Positions 15,882 through 22,897 of a stretch of 32,752 nucleotides of DNA are shown piece after piece (the stretch's first letter is position 1; the number at the start of each line of letters is the position of its first letter). The stretch lies in NCBI GenBank assembly GCA_029006345.1, contig JAQXGK010000074.1, positions 1 to 32,752 on the forward strand, in the 5' to 3' direction. This DNA is from Bacillota bacterium (GTDB taxonomy: Bacteria > Bacillota > Clostridia > Oscillospirales > SIG627). The notes under the pieces are model-generated. The model did not search any database, had not been told where the DNA came from, and saw nothing but the letters and a program-made list of their open reading frames with translations. The translations under genes were made by a program, and so were the position numbers.

Positions 15882-16694
15882 TTGCTCAGTTGTTCCACGC
15901 TGTTTTCAGGCTCGTCGGGCAATTCCATCTACTGTAAATGCGACTCGACCGAAATACTGATAGATTGCGGAGTCTCGATGAAAAGAATTGAGACGGCACT
16001 GCGCGGTTTGGATACAAGTCTTGGCAATATCAGGGCTATCTTTATAACGCATGAGCATTCCGACCATGTGCAGTCGCTTTCCATGATAGCAAAGCACTAC
16101 GATATACCGATTTACATTACCCCGGCATGCGCCGAGGAGGTGTATTCCGCCGCTCTTTGCAAAGGAGCCTGCAAAGAGGCCGACTGCCTCAAAAAGAACA
16201 TACGCACTATTGCTCCGCAGATGAGCTATCAGTGCGGAGACGCGGTATTTATGCCCTTCTCAACTCCTCACGACAGCCGCGATTCGGTGGGCTATGTGAT
16301 AGGGACGGAGGTAAATGAAAAACAGCTCGGAATAGCGACCGATATAGGTCACGTTTCCGATGAAGTGCGGGCGGCGCTGTGCGGTTGCAATAAGGTGATA
16401 ATCGAGTCCAATCACGACGTCGAAATGCTTCGCAGCGGACCGTATCCCGAACTGCTCAAGCGCAGAATCCTCTCGCCTGACGGGCACCTTTCGAACGATG
16501 ATTGCGCCGATTTCCTCCCGGTGCTGCTTTCAAGCGGATGCGAGGAATTTGCTCTCTTTCATCTCTCCCGGGACAACAATCTTCCGTCTGTCGCCGAGAA
16601 TACCGCCGAGAGGGCTTTCATCACGGCGGGAGCAAAGAGAATGCGCGACTATCGCCTGACGGTGGCGGGTAGAAGCGAAGTGACGACGCTTTGA
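15882..16694 (+). CDS. walJ: MBL-fold metallo-hydrolase, WalJ/YycJ-like
   Basis: A 270-residue metallo-beta-lactamase-fold protein. The N-terminus (STLFSGSSGNS) and the metal-binding HEHSDH (57-62) match the YycJ/WalJ group, as do a later His-Asp (STPHDSRDSVGYVI), the ATDIGHVSD stretch and HLSNDD near the C-terminus. YycJ/WalJ is found next to the WalRK cell-wall regulators in Bacilli and is thought to be a nuclease- or hydrolase-type enzyme coordinating DNA replication with cell division or wall; the substrate is uncertain. Here it is away from walRK and directly upstream of rlmH. Start: TTG at 15882 with a strong AGAGGGGGG site (15865-15873); no ATG fits. The stop overlaps the TTG start of rlmH by 4 nt. 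Confidence 0.88.
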   Translation: MLSCSTLFSGSSGNSIYCKCDSTEILIDCGVSMKRIETALRGLDTSLGNIRAIFITHEHSDHVQSLSMIAKHYDIPIYITPACAEEVYSAALCKGACKEADCLKKNIRTIAPQMSYQCGDAVFMPFSTPHDSRDSVGYVIGTEVNEKQLGIATDIGHVSDEVRAALCGCNKVIIESNHDVEMLRSGPYPELLKRRILSPDGHLSNDDCADFLPVLLSSGCEEFALFHLSRDNNLPSVAENTAERAFITAGAKRMRDYRLTVAGRSEVTTL

Positions 16695-17176
16695 ATATTT
16701 ACGTAATATATCTCGGCGAGCCTAAGGAGAAGTACCTTCGCGACGCACTCTCCGAGTATGAAAAGCGCATTTCGGCTTTCGGAAAGCTTACTAACATCGG
16801 GTTGAAGCCGGTTTCTCTGCCTGATAATCCCTCGGAAAAGGAGATTGTGTCCGCGCTTGAAAAGGAAGCCGACGGGATACTTCTTCAGCTTAATAAGCTT
16901 CAGGGCTCGAAAAAGATTGCTCTCTGCGTCGAGGGCAGACAGCTGTCGAGCGAACAGCTTTCGGCTTATCTTGACCGCGCGGCGGTAGACGGCTGCTCGT
17001 CGGTTGCCTTTGTTATCGGAAGCTCGTTCGGTCTGTCCGAGCGAGTCAAAGCAAGGTGCGATTTGCGGCTTTCATTTTCGGCAATGACTTTTCCGCATCA
17101 GCTTATGAGGGTTATACTCGAGGAGCAAATATATCGGGCGTTTTCCATTTCAAGCGGAAGCAAATATCATAAATAA
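16691..17176 (+). CDS. rlmH: 23S rRNA (pseudouridine-1915-N3)-methyltransferase RlmH
   Basis: A 161-residue SPOUT-class methyltransferase (usual length ~159) that methylates pseudouridine 1915 in helix 69 of 23S rRNA on assembled ribosomes. Seen: start MNIYVIYLGEPKEKYL, the SAM-binding region ALCVEGRQLSS and FVIGSSFGLSERV, and the nearly invariant C-terminus MTFPHQLMRVILEEQIYRAF...YHK. Start is TTG at 16691, overlapping the stop of the walJ-like gene as TTGA, so the two are translationally coupled. It is the last gene of the operon; a strong terminator begins at its stop codon. Some RlmH have GGS where GSS is seen here, a minor variation. Confidence 0.97.
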   Translation: MNIYVIYLGEPKEKYLRDALSEYEKRISAFGKLTNIGLKPVSLPDNPSEKEIVSALEKEADGILLQLNKLQGSKKIALCVEGRQLSSEQLSAYLDRAAVDGCSSVAFVIGSSFGLSERVKARCDLRLSFSAMTFPHQLMRVILEEQIYRAFSISSGSKYHK

Positions 17177-17211
17177 AAAACATCGGTACACTGAATGCAC
17201 CGATGTTTTTT
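17175..17211. terminator. Bidirectional terminator between rlmH and the ABC-2 permease
   Basis: A 13-bp perfect stem (17175-17187 with 17199-17211) begins with AAAAAA and ends with TTTTTT. It lies between converging genes and works for both strands. Confidence 0.93.
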
Positions 17212-17222
17212 GTATCTGTAAA

Positions 17223-18845
17223 TCAGTTTGACAGGGAATAGAAGCGCTTTTTGCCGTTTGTCAGCAAAAGACCGGTAAAGACGGCGCTTAATAGTGTGAA
17301 GTAGCAGATAAACAGAATAAGGCAGACTGTGGGACTGAGAGCGGAGAATACAGGCACCAGGAAGAAGAGAAGCACCGGTATTCCCAGCAAAAGAAATCCG
17401 CCGAACATTGTTACTACTACGCTCATGCTCTGCTTTATTGCTACGGTTTCATTGAGCCAGTCAAACTTCGGCATAAGCAGATTGATGTAGAGCCCGGCAG
17501 CCGCGAAGCAGTATTGCATCAGCATTCCCGCAAGCATTACGAGCACTGCGGAGCCCGGCGAGACATTTAATGTGAAAATCGATATAACAGAGGTGATTAT
17601 TATGGGCGGGAATCCGATGGCCAGGTTGACCGCGATTTTGCCGAAGAAGACATCTTTTGCGTCTATCGGGGCGACCCGGAGTATCCAGAGCGTTTTTCCT
17701 TCAAGCGAGATGGAGGGAGCGGTTATGTCGGTCATAGAGGCACAAAAGCCTATAATTGCCGTCAGTGCGAGCGGAATATAGTCTGTGAGGAAACTGCCGA
17801 CAATCTGGTCCGCGGTAAGCATGGCAATAAGGTCTCCGCCTTTAATTATCAGCAATACGCCGATAATCAGAATGAACAAAGCTCCCAGCGCGCAGTTAAG
17901 AATATACATCGGGAGGCTGAGAAAGTAAGAGAACTCTTTTTTGAAAAGAGCAAGCTTTTTGTTAGAGACTTTCAGTTTGCGGCTGACATATTTCTTGCCG
18001 GTTGCGGCAGTTTTGACCGTTGCTATTCCGATAAAGAATTTAGAAAGCAGCGCGAGAATAAGTACGAGCGGTATTACCGAAACTGCGATGAGAAGCAGTT
18101 CGTTCGCCACGGCAGAGCCTATACCGGCAAGCGGGTCGCAGGATACAGAGAAAAAGCGCAGCGGCAGCACGAAGGTAGTCAGAAAGCCTCCGATTTCATC
18201 TGCCTTGTCGGTGATGGAGGATATGAGGGAGGACATGTTCATGCACAGATACATATAGGCAGTAAAGGCTGCGAGCATAAACACCGTGGTAAAGAGATTT
18301 TTGTGCTTCATTCGCGAGGTTAATAGCGATACAAGCCAGACAATCAGACAGCTGAAAGCCAGAGTGAACAGCGGAAGCACAATATTTCCGAGTATAAACA
18401 GCACCACTGAGAGCGCCGTGACATGACCGAGCACGCACCATGCGACAAATGCGGGAATCATCACTATAGCCGAGTATATGTAGTTAAGTGCGACAAGAGC
18501 CGCAAGGCGTGAGAGCATAATGTCACGGGGGCGTATGGGCATACTCAGCAGAAGCTCGTTGTCCTTGGCGTTAAAAATCTGAGACTGGATAGAGAACACA
18601 CTGCCGACAAAGGTTAAAAATATACTTATCGCGCCGGCAATTGCAAAATAGACGCCGTACATTTTCTGCGAAAAAAGAACGCTTCCGAGTCCGAAGAACA
18701 TTAGTCCGAATATTACAAGTATATAAAGTCCCAGAAAGGCGAAAAGTCCGATTTTGATTGCGGGGGAGAGATTCTTTTTCTTTTTGGCGCTTTGCTGTCC
18801 GGAGAAAAGGCTTTTCAGACGGATTTTGAAAAGTGTAAGAAACAT
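17223..18845 (-). CDS. ABC-2-type transporter permease
   Basis: A 540-residue polytopic membrane protein with about 10-12 hydrophobic helices. A short basic N-terminus (FKIRLKSLFSGQQSAKKKKN) leads into the first helix. The arrangement and the repeated motifs LLLSMPIRPRDIMLSRL and GKTLWILRVAPIDAKDVFFGK are typical of large ABC-2 permeases of Firmicutes (putative ABC exporters). It is encoded 17 nt after the ATPase gene on the same strand, so the two form one exporter. Start: ATG 18845 behind a GGAGAGAGGAT-like site. The exported substrate (peptide, drug or envelope component) cannot be told from sequence. A shared bidirectional terminator follows. Confidence 0.88.
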   Translation of the reverse strand: MFLTLFKIRLKSLFSGQQSAKKKKNLSPAIKIGLFAFLGLYILVIFGLMFFGLGSVLFSQKMYGVYFAIAGAISIFLTFVGSVFSIQSQIFNAKDNELLLSMPIRPRDIMLSRLAALVALNYIYSAIVMIPAFVAWCVLGHVTALSVVLFILGNIVLPLFTLAFSCLIVWLVSLLTSRMKHKNLFTTVFMLAAFTAYMYLCMNMSSLISSITDKADEIGGFLTTFVLPLRFFSVSCDPLAGIGSAVANELLLIAVSVIPLVLILALLSKFFIGIATVKTAATGKKYVSRKLKVSNKKLALFKKEFSYFLSLPMYILNCALGALFILIIGVLLIIKGGDLIAMLTADQIVGSFLTDYIPLALTAIIGFCASMTDITAPSISLEGKTLWILRVAPIDAKDVFFGKIAVNLAIGFPPIIITSVISIFTLNVSPGSAVLVMLAGMLMQYCFAAAGLYINLLMPKFDWLNETVAIKQSMSVVVTMFGGFLLLGIPVLLFFLVPVFSALSPTVCLILFICYFTLLSAVFTGLLLTNGKKRFYSLSN

Positions 18846-18862
18846 TTCTTTATCCTCTCTCC

Positions 18863-19576
18863 TCAGTTATTGTCTTCGGCCAGCTCGAGGAATACGTCTT
18901 CAAGCGAATCGTCGCCCTTTACTTCCTCCGTAGTGCCGCATTTTATGAGTTTACCGCTTTTGATTATCGCTATTTTGTCGCATAGCTTTTCCGCAACCTC
19001 AAGCACGTGTGTGGAGAAGAAAACACAGCTGCCGTTGTCGCACAGCTCGCGCATGAGCTCCTTTACCGTGTGGCTTGCCTTGGGGTCCAGACCGACAAAC
19101 GGCTCGTCCAGGATGAGAATCTGCGGCGTCCGAATAAATGCCGATATTATTGCAAGCTTTTGCTTCATTCCGTGTGAGTAGGAGCTGATGGTATTGGCAA
19201 GACTTGAGGTCAGTTCAAGCTTGTCAGCGAATTTTTTTATCAGACCGTCTCGCTCTCCTGCGGGAATGGAGTATATGTCGGCAATAAAGTTCAGATACTT
19301 TATGCCGGACATAAACTCATACAGATCGGGATTGTCCGGTATGTAGGCAAGCTTTTTCTTGCATTCGAGCGGGTTTTTCTTTATGGATATTCCGTCTATG
19401 AGTATTTCGCCTTCTTCAAAGTTGAGAATGCCCGTGCATGACTTGATGGTAGTGGTTTTTCCGGCGCCGTTGTGGCCGATGAAACCGAATATCTCACCGG
19501 ACTTTATTTCGAGTGAAAGATCGTCCACCGCCTTCGACGTGCCGTATGTTTTTGTCAGATGTTGAATTTTCAGCAT
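18863..19576 (-). CDS. ABC-2 exporter ATP-binding protein
   Basis: A 237-residue ABC ATPase. Walker A GHNGAGKT is at 34-41, the signature is YSHGM (132-136) in place of LSGGQ, Walker B LILDEP is at 153-158, the D-loop is GLDP, and the switch His is in FFSTHVLE. The S-H-G-M signature is common in CcmA/EcsA-like ATPases that partner ABC-2 permeases. Start: ATG 19576 with AGGAG about 10 nt upstream; a good promoter lies at 19628-19656. It is followed after 17 nt by the permease gene. Role: powering export through that permease. There is no adjacent regulator. Confidence 0.92.
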   Translation of the reverse strand: MLKIQHLTKTYGTSKAVDDLSLEIKSGEIFGFIGHNGAGKTTTIKSCTGILNFEEGEILIDGISIKKNPLECKKKLAYIPDNPDLYEFMSGIKYLNFIADIYSIPAGERDGLIKKFADKLELTSSLANTISSYSHGMKQKLAIISAFIRTPQILILDEPFVGLDPKASHTVKELMRELCDNGSCVFFSTHVLEVAEKLCDKIAIIKSGKLIKCGTTEEVKGDDSLEDVFLELAEDNN

Positions 19577-19627
19577 TTAGTAACTGCTCCTATCTTTGAT
19601 GATACATATAGGTATTGACCGAGACAA

Positions 19628-19656
19628 ATTATAGCACAGCCATATTGATAATACAA
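19628..19656 (-). promoter_or_regulatory. Promoter of the ABC-2 exporter operon
   Basis: On the minus strand: TTGTAT (19656-19651), 17-nt spacer, TATAAT (19633-19628) with an extended TGC in front. Confidence 0.68.
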
Positions 19657-19672
19657 TTACTGTTTTGTCACC

Positions 19673-19700
19673 AAAAAAGCGCCGCGATATTTCGCGGCGC
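19673..19700 (-). terminator. Terminator of the perR-rubrerythrin operon
   Basis: A 9-bp GC-rich stem (19679-19687 with 19692-19700) is followed on the minus strand by six T residues (A-run 19673-19678), 14 nt past the rubrerythrin stop. Confidence 0.92.
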
Positions 19701-19714
19701 CCGGTACTGTTTTC

Positions 19715-20260
19715 TTATCTGTAGTTGTCGGCCTTTTGCTGGAAATAGCTTTGGGGATGCTTGCAGACGGGGCAAAGCTCGGGTGCTTTTTCACCGATAT
19801 AGACATGACCGCAGTTGGTGCATATCCACACCGTTGTCTCGGTCTTCTTGAATACCGTACCGTCCTTGACATTCTTCAAAAGAGCGTTGTATCTCTCCTC
19901 GTGCTCCTTTTCAATCTTTCCGACCGCCTCGAAGAGGTATGCTATATCGTCGAAGCCCTCTTCCTTAGCTTCAGCGGCAAATTTTGCGTACATATCGGTC
20001 CATTCGTAATTCTCTCCCTCTGCCGCCGCCTTGAGGTTTTCCTCGGTAGAGCCTACAGAGCCGCCGTTGAGCAGCTTGAACCAGATTTTCGCGTGTTCCT
20101 TTTCGTTGTTCGCGGTTTCCTCAAATATATTGGCTATCTGAACATATCCGTCCTTTTTAGCCTTGGATGCGAAGTAGGTATACTTGTTCCTTGCCTGAGA
20201 TTCGCCGGCGAATGCCGCCATAAGATTTGCTTCTGTTTTGCTTCCCTTGAGATTTGCCAT
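19715..20260 (-). CDS. rbr: Rubrerythrin
   Basis: A 181-residue cytoplasmic non-heme di-iron peroxidase that reduces hydrogen peroxide in anaerobes. The N-terminal four-helix domain carries the ferritin-like ligand motifs (Glu20, Glu53-x2-His56, Glu and His around 118-120). The C-terminus is a rubredoxin-like knuckle pair Cys147/150 and Cys163/166 (CTNC, CPVC), which passes electrons to the di-iron site. Length is slightly below the ~190 usual. Start: ATG 20260 with a GGAG-type site (AAAAGGAG). It is encoded 30 nt after the PerR-like gene with no promoter between them, so it is the second gene of a peroxide-responsive operon. Confidence 0.96.
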   Translation of the reverse strand: MANLKGSKTEANLMAAFAGESQARNKYTYFASKAKKDGYVQIANIFEETANNEKEHAKIWFKLLNGGSVGSTEENLKAAAEGENYEWTDMYAKFAAEAKEEGFDDIAYLFEAVGKIEKEHEERYNALLKNVKDGTVFKKTETTVWICTNCGHVYIGEKAPELCPVCKHPQSYFQQKADNYR

Positions 20261-20290
20261 TTTTTCTTCTCCTTTTCATATCAATAATTT

Positions 20291-20677
20291 TTATTTTTTC
20301 TTTTGCTGACATTTAGGGCAAAGCCCCTTAAATATTATGGAATGCGAGTCGATTTTATAGGACGATACGCTTTCTGCCTGCGCTTGGATATCAGCTCGGT
20401 AGGGAATATCGATATCGCAGAATTCTCCGCATTCCGTACAGCAGATATGATAGTGCTTATCTGTAATACTATCGTATCTGTCGCATTCGCCGGGGATTTC
20501 GAGCCTGTGTATCAGTCCTTCTTGAGCCAGTCGGTTCAAGTTTCTGTACACCGTACCGAGGCTTATTTTGTCGTTCTGCTGCTTTACTATACTGTAGATC
20601 TGTTCTGCAGTAGGATGATTACAGGTCATGCGCACGGCATTCAGTATTTGCTCGCGCTGAACGGTATTTCTCTGCAT
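20291..20677 (-). CDS. perR: PerR-type peroxide-sensing Fur-family repressor
   Basis: A 128-residue Fur-family regulator. Aligned by eye to Bacillus subtilis PerR with a constant offset of 16, all five regulatory-metal ligands are present: His21, Asp69, His75, His77 and Asp88 (PerR His37, Asp85, His91, His93, Asp104). Both structural zinc CxxC pairs are also there (Cys80/83, Cys120/123). Asp rather than Glu at the last metal ligand is the residue linked to peroxide sensing in PerR, so PerR is favoured over Fur. The winged helix includes TVYRNLNRLAQEGLI. The protein is ~16 residues shorter at the N-terminus than B. subtilis PerR. Start: ATG 20677 with GGAGAG upstream. It is probably autoregulated through the operator at 20694-20708 and co-transcribed with rubrerythrin. 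Confidence 0.9.
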   Translation of the reverse strand: MQRNTVQREQILNAVRMTCNHPTAEQIYSIVKQQNDKISLGTVYRNLNRLAQEGLIHRLEIPGECDRYDSITDKHYHICCTECGEFCDIDIPYRADIQAQAESVSSYKIDSHSIIFKGLCPKCQQKKK

Positions 20678-20693
20678 ACCATCTCTCCACTAT

Positions 20694-20708
20694 TGATAAT
20701 GATTACTA
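20694..20708. promoter_or_regulatory. Fur/PerR-box-like operator (7-1-7)
   Basis: TGATAATGATTACTA fits the 7-1-7 Fur-type box (TGATAATnATTATCA) at 12 of 14 defined positions. It lies just downstream of the -10, over the predicted start of the perR transcript, a repressing position. More AT-rich partial half-sites continue to 20722. Confidence 0.68.
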
Positions 20709-20713
20709 TTACT

Positions 20714-20742
20714 ATAATAACTATATTTCTTTGTTTTGTCAA
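20714..20742 (-). promoter_or_regulatory. Promoter of perR-rubrerythrin
   Basis: On the minus strand: perfect TTGACA (20742-20737), 17-nt spacer, TATTAT (20719-20714). Confidence 0.75.
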
Positions 20743-20761
20743 GTATTGTTTGATAATATTA

Positions 20762-20790
20762 TTGACTATTTTTGATTCGGCGTATAAAAT
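20762..20790 (+). promoter_or_regulatory. Promoter of the GH3 gene
   Basis: TTGACT (20762-20767), 17-nt spacer, TAAAAT (20785-20790). It is divergent from the perR promoter, with the -35 boxes about 20 nt apart. Confidence 0.55.
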
Positions 20791-20833
20791 TTATCTGCAA
20801 ACAGTACTGAAAAAAGAAGGAACGCTGACAGTT

Positions 20834-21823
20834 ATGAAAATGAATCTTACGCTGCGGGAAAAGGTCGGACAACTGTTTTTCGTGCGTTGTCCGGGCGGCG
20901 AAAAAGCTCTGCACGATATTGATAGATTTTCTGTTGGAGGTTATTTGCTGTTCGGAGCAGATTTTAAGAACAGCACTCCGGAGCTGCTTGCAGATACCGT
21001 TCGGGGCTATCAAAAACATTCAAAGACTCCTCTGTTTATCGGCTCGGACGAGGAGGGTGGAAGCGTCACGAGGGCGAGCTTTTACCCGCAGTTTCGTTCA
21101 GAGCGCTTCAAATCTCCGATGGCACTTCTTGCCGAGGGCGGGGAGACTGCGCTGTTAGACGACATAGTTACTAAAAGCGCATTCCTTAAAAGCTTGGGTA
21201 TTAATGTCAATTTCGCGCCGGTATGTGATGTGACTGATGACCGGGACAGCTTCATATATACGCGTACGCTGGGACTCACGGCAGGCGAGACTGCGCGTAT
21301 CATAGCCGCAATGATAAAAAAGATGGACGAGTGTAAAATCGGAAGTATGCTTAAGCATTTCCCGGGCTACGGGGACAATGCCGACACGCACATCGGCCTT
21401 TCGGTGGATAACCGTTCACCGGAACAGCTGCGGGAGAGAGATTTGATTCCGTTTGCGAGCGGCATTGCCGCAGGAGCGGATTCGGTGCTTGTGTCTCATA
21501 ATATACTAAGTAAAATCGATGAAAGTCATCCGGCTTCGCTTTCCGGGCCCGTGCATGACATTTTGCGCGGAGAGATGGGGTTTGACAGAGTCATAATTAC
21601 AGACGACCTGCTGATGGATGCGGTCAGCAAATATACCGACGGCGAAAAAGCGGCAGTGACCGCCGTTATTGCAGGGAACGATATGCTGTGCGCCAGCGAT
21701 TACGAGGTACAACTTCCGGCGGTGCTTAAAGCTGTCGAAAAAGGTATTATCGACGAAAACCAAATCGACCGGAGCCTGGACCGTATTTTCGCTTGGAAGC
21801 GTAAGCTGGGCTTATTACGCTGA
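20834..21823 (+). CDS. Glycoside hydrolase family 3 enzyme, NagZ-like beta-N-acetylhexosaminidase
   Basis: A 329-residue GH3 catalytic domain with NagZ-type features. Seen: SDEEGGSVTR (71-80, usually DQEGGRVxR); KHFPG (174-178) followed by Asp184-Thr-His186, the Asp-His dyad NagZ enzymes use as acid/base; and ITDDLLMDA with nucleophile Asp257. The usual KHFPGHG is KHFPGYG here. NagZ removes terminal beta-GlcNAc from peptidoglycan fragments or chitin-like sugars. There is no signal peptide, so it should act in the cytoplasm on imported fragments. Start: ATG 20834 with AAGAAGGA upstream. The same frame is open back to 20303 across perR in antisense, but that part has no conserved motif. Its own promoter and terminator make it monocistronic. 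It fits with nagA-nagB a few kb downstream in GlcNAc salvage. Confidence 0.88.
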   Translation: MKMNLTLREKVGQLFFVRCPGGEKALHDIDRFSVGGYLLFGADFKNSTPELLADTVRGYQKHSKTPLFIGSDEEGGSVTRASFYPQFRSERFKSPMALLAEGGETALLDDIVTKSAFLKSLGINVNFAPVCDVTDDRDSFIYTRTLGLTAGETARIIAAMIKKMDECKIGSMLKHFPGYGDNADTHIGLSVDNRSPEQLRERDLIPFASGIAAGADSVLVSHNILSKIDESHPASLSGPVHDILRGEMGFDRVIITDDLLMDAVSKYTDGEKAAVTAVIAGNDMLCASDYEVQLPAVLKAVEKGIIDENQIDRSLDRIFAWKRKLGLLR

Positions 21824-21834
21824 CAAAAAACGAC

Positions 21835-21866
21835 AACAGCAGGGATTTTTCCCTGCTGTTTCATAT
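21835..21866 (+). terminator. Terminator of the GH3 gene
   Basis: An 11-bp stem (21835-21845 with 21850-21860), TTTT loop, then a modest T-containing tail. Confidence 0.78.
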
Positions 21867-21957
21867 TTTATCCATAAGTTGTTTCGGCTTTCTTTACCGA
21901 CGGGAAACAGTATGTTGTTTTCGGCATGGTAATATTTCCATGTCAGGAGGGAAGATA

Positions 21958-22806
21958 ATGAAACACAAATTACCTCGGATAGCGTCGAAATTTACCGCGG
22001 CAGTATTTGCCGGACTGACGCTCTGCCTATCGTGCGCCGGAGCGTCCGCCGAACAGAAAACTGATGACGGAATGTCGCTTTTGCCGACCATGTCGGTTTT
22101 TGGTTTTGTTCCTTCGGGAGGAAATACGCTCAGGCGCGACCGGCAGTCCGATGCCAGCCTTTCCTGTTTTGAAAGCTCGGTTGCTTACGAATTCGTCAGC
22201 ATTCAGTGCGACACCGTCGTGACTGAAACGGACGAAGAGTATGAGGATTACTATAAGGTCGTAAACGAGGGGAGCGACGGCGCGGTACTGCTGACCTACG
22301 CAGTTGCCACCGCAGGCGGCAAAATCGCAAGTAAAACCGTGGTAAGCGAAACGGTAGTTACCGAACCTGTCAACAGGGAAATTGTGGTTGGTACCAAGCG
22401 TTTGCCGGAACGGCACGGAGAGACGGCGTTTATTTTGCCGAATTCCGGACCGATAACAAGCGGCTTCGGCTCCCGTGTACTGAACGGAGCTTACGAGAAG
22501 CACAGCGGTGTTGATATATCAGCACCTTTGGGAGACGATATCGCCGCCGGTCTGTCGGGTACTGTTGTCAAGTCGGGTTACTACGGCACCTACGGGAATA
22601 TGGTGATGCTGGAGCATGAAAACGGGCTCGAATCGATATATGCGCACATGAGCAGCATATGCGCGAATGTCGGAGACCGGGTCTCTCAGGGCGATCTAAT
22701 CGGCAAGGTGGGCGAGACAGGTCGGGCATTCGGCACACACGTTCACTTTGAAATACGCAAAGACGGTACGGCCGTTGACCCAATGAATTTTGTCTTGTCG
22801 GAATAA
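21958..22806 (+). CDS. Secreted M23 metallopeptidase with G5 domain
   Basis: A 282-residue exported cell-wall endopeptidase. A signal peptide with a hydrophobic core (FTAAVFAGLTLCLSCAGASA) is followed by a linker. A G5 domain lies at roughly 77-147; its hallmark pattern is seen from VAYEFVSIQCDTVVTETDE through GAVLLTYAVATAGGKIASKTV to TEPVNREIVVGTK. G5 domains are thought to bind GlcNAc-containing wall polymers. The M23/LytM zinc peptidase domain starts at about 162, with zinc ligands in HSGVD (His182, Asp186) and HVHFE (His261, His263). It should cut peptidoglycan cross-bridges outside the membrane. Start: ATG 21958, 7 nt behind AGGAGG; an ATG at 21940 lies before that site and is rejected. 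Confidence 0.93.
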   Translation: MKHKLPRIASKFTAAVFAGLTLCLSCAGASAEQKTDDGMSLLPTMSVFGFVPSGGNTLRRDRQSDASLSCFESSVAYEFVSIQCDTVVTETDEEYEDYYKVVNEGSDGAVLLTYAVATAGGKIASKTVVSETVVTEPVNREIVVGTKRLPERHGETAFILPNSGPITSGFGSRVLNGAYEKHSGVDISAPLGDDIAAGLSGTVVKSGYYGTYGNMVMLEHENGLESIYAHMSSICANVGDRVSQGDLIGKVGETGRAFGTHVHFEIRKDGTAVDPMNFVLSE

Positions 22807-22880
22807 AAAATAAGCCGGGTGGCAAATACGCTGAAAACCGCATTTGAATACTGCGGAACCAAGCTGTAAATGCCATCCGG
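22805..22880 (-). terminator. Large hairpin, probable terminator of the WG-repeat gene
   Basis: The outer stem 22815-22824 pairs with 22871-22880 (10 bp, one G-U). It encloses an inner hairpin (22838-22842 with 22852-22856). On the minus strand it is followed by a T-run (A-run 22805-22810). The apical region is long for a terminator. Confidence 0.55.
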
Positions 22881-22897
22881 ATGTTTTATATTACAGT

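Noticed and set aside
20303-20833. Upstream in-frame extension of the GH3 gene
   Set aside because: It runs antisense through perR and its operator. The GH3 family N-terminus, ribosome site and promoter all place the start at 20834.
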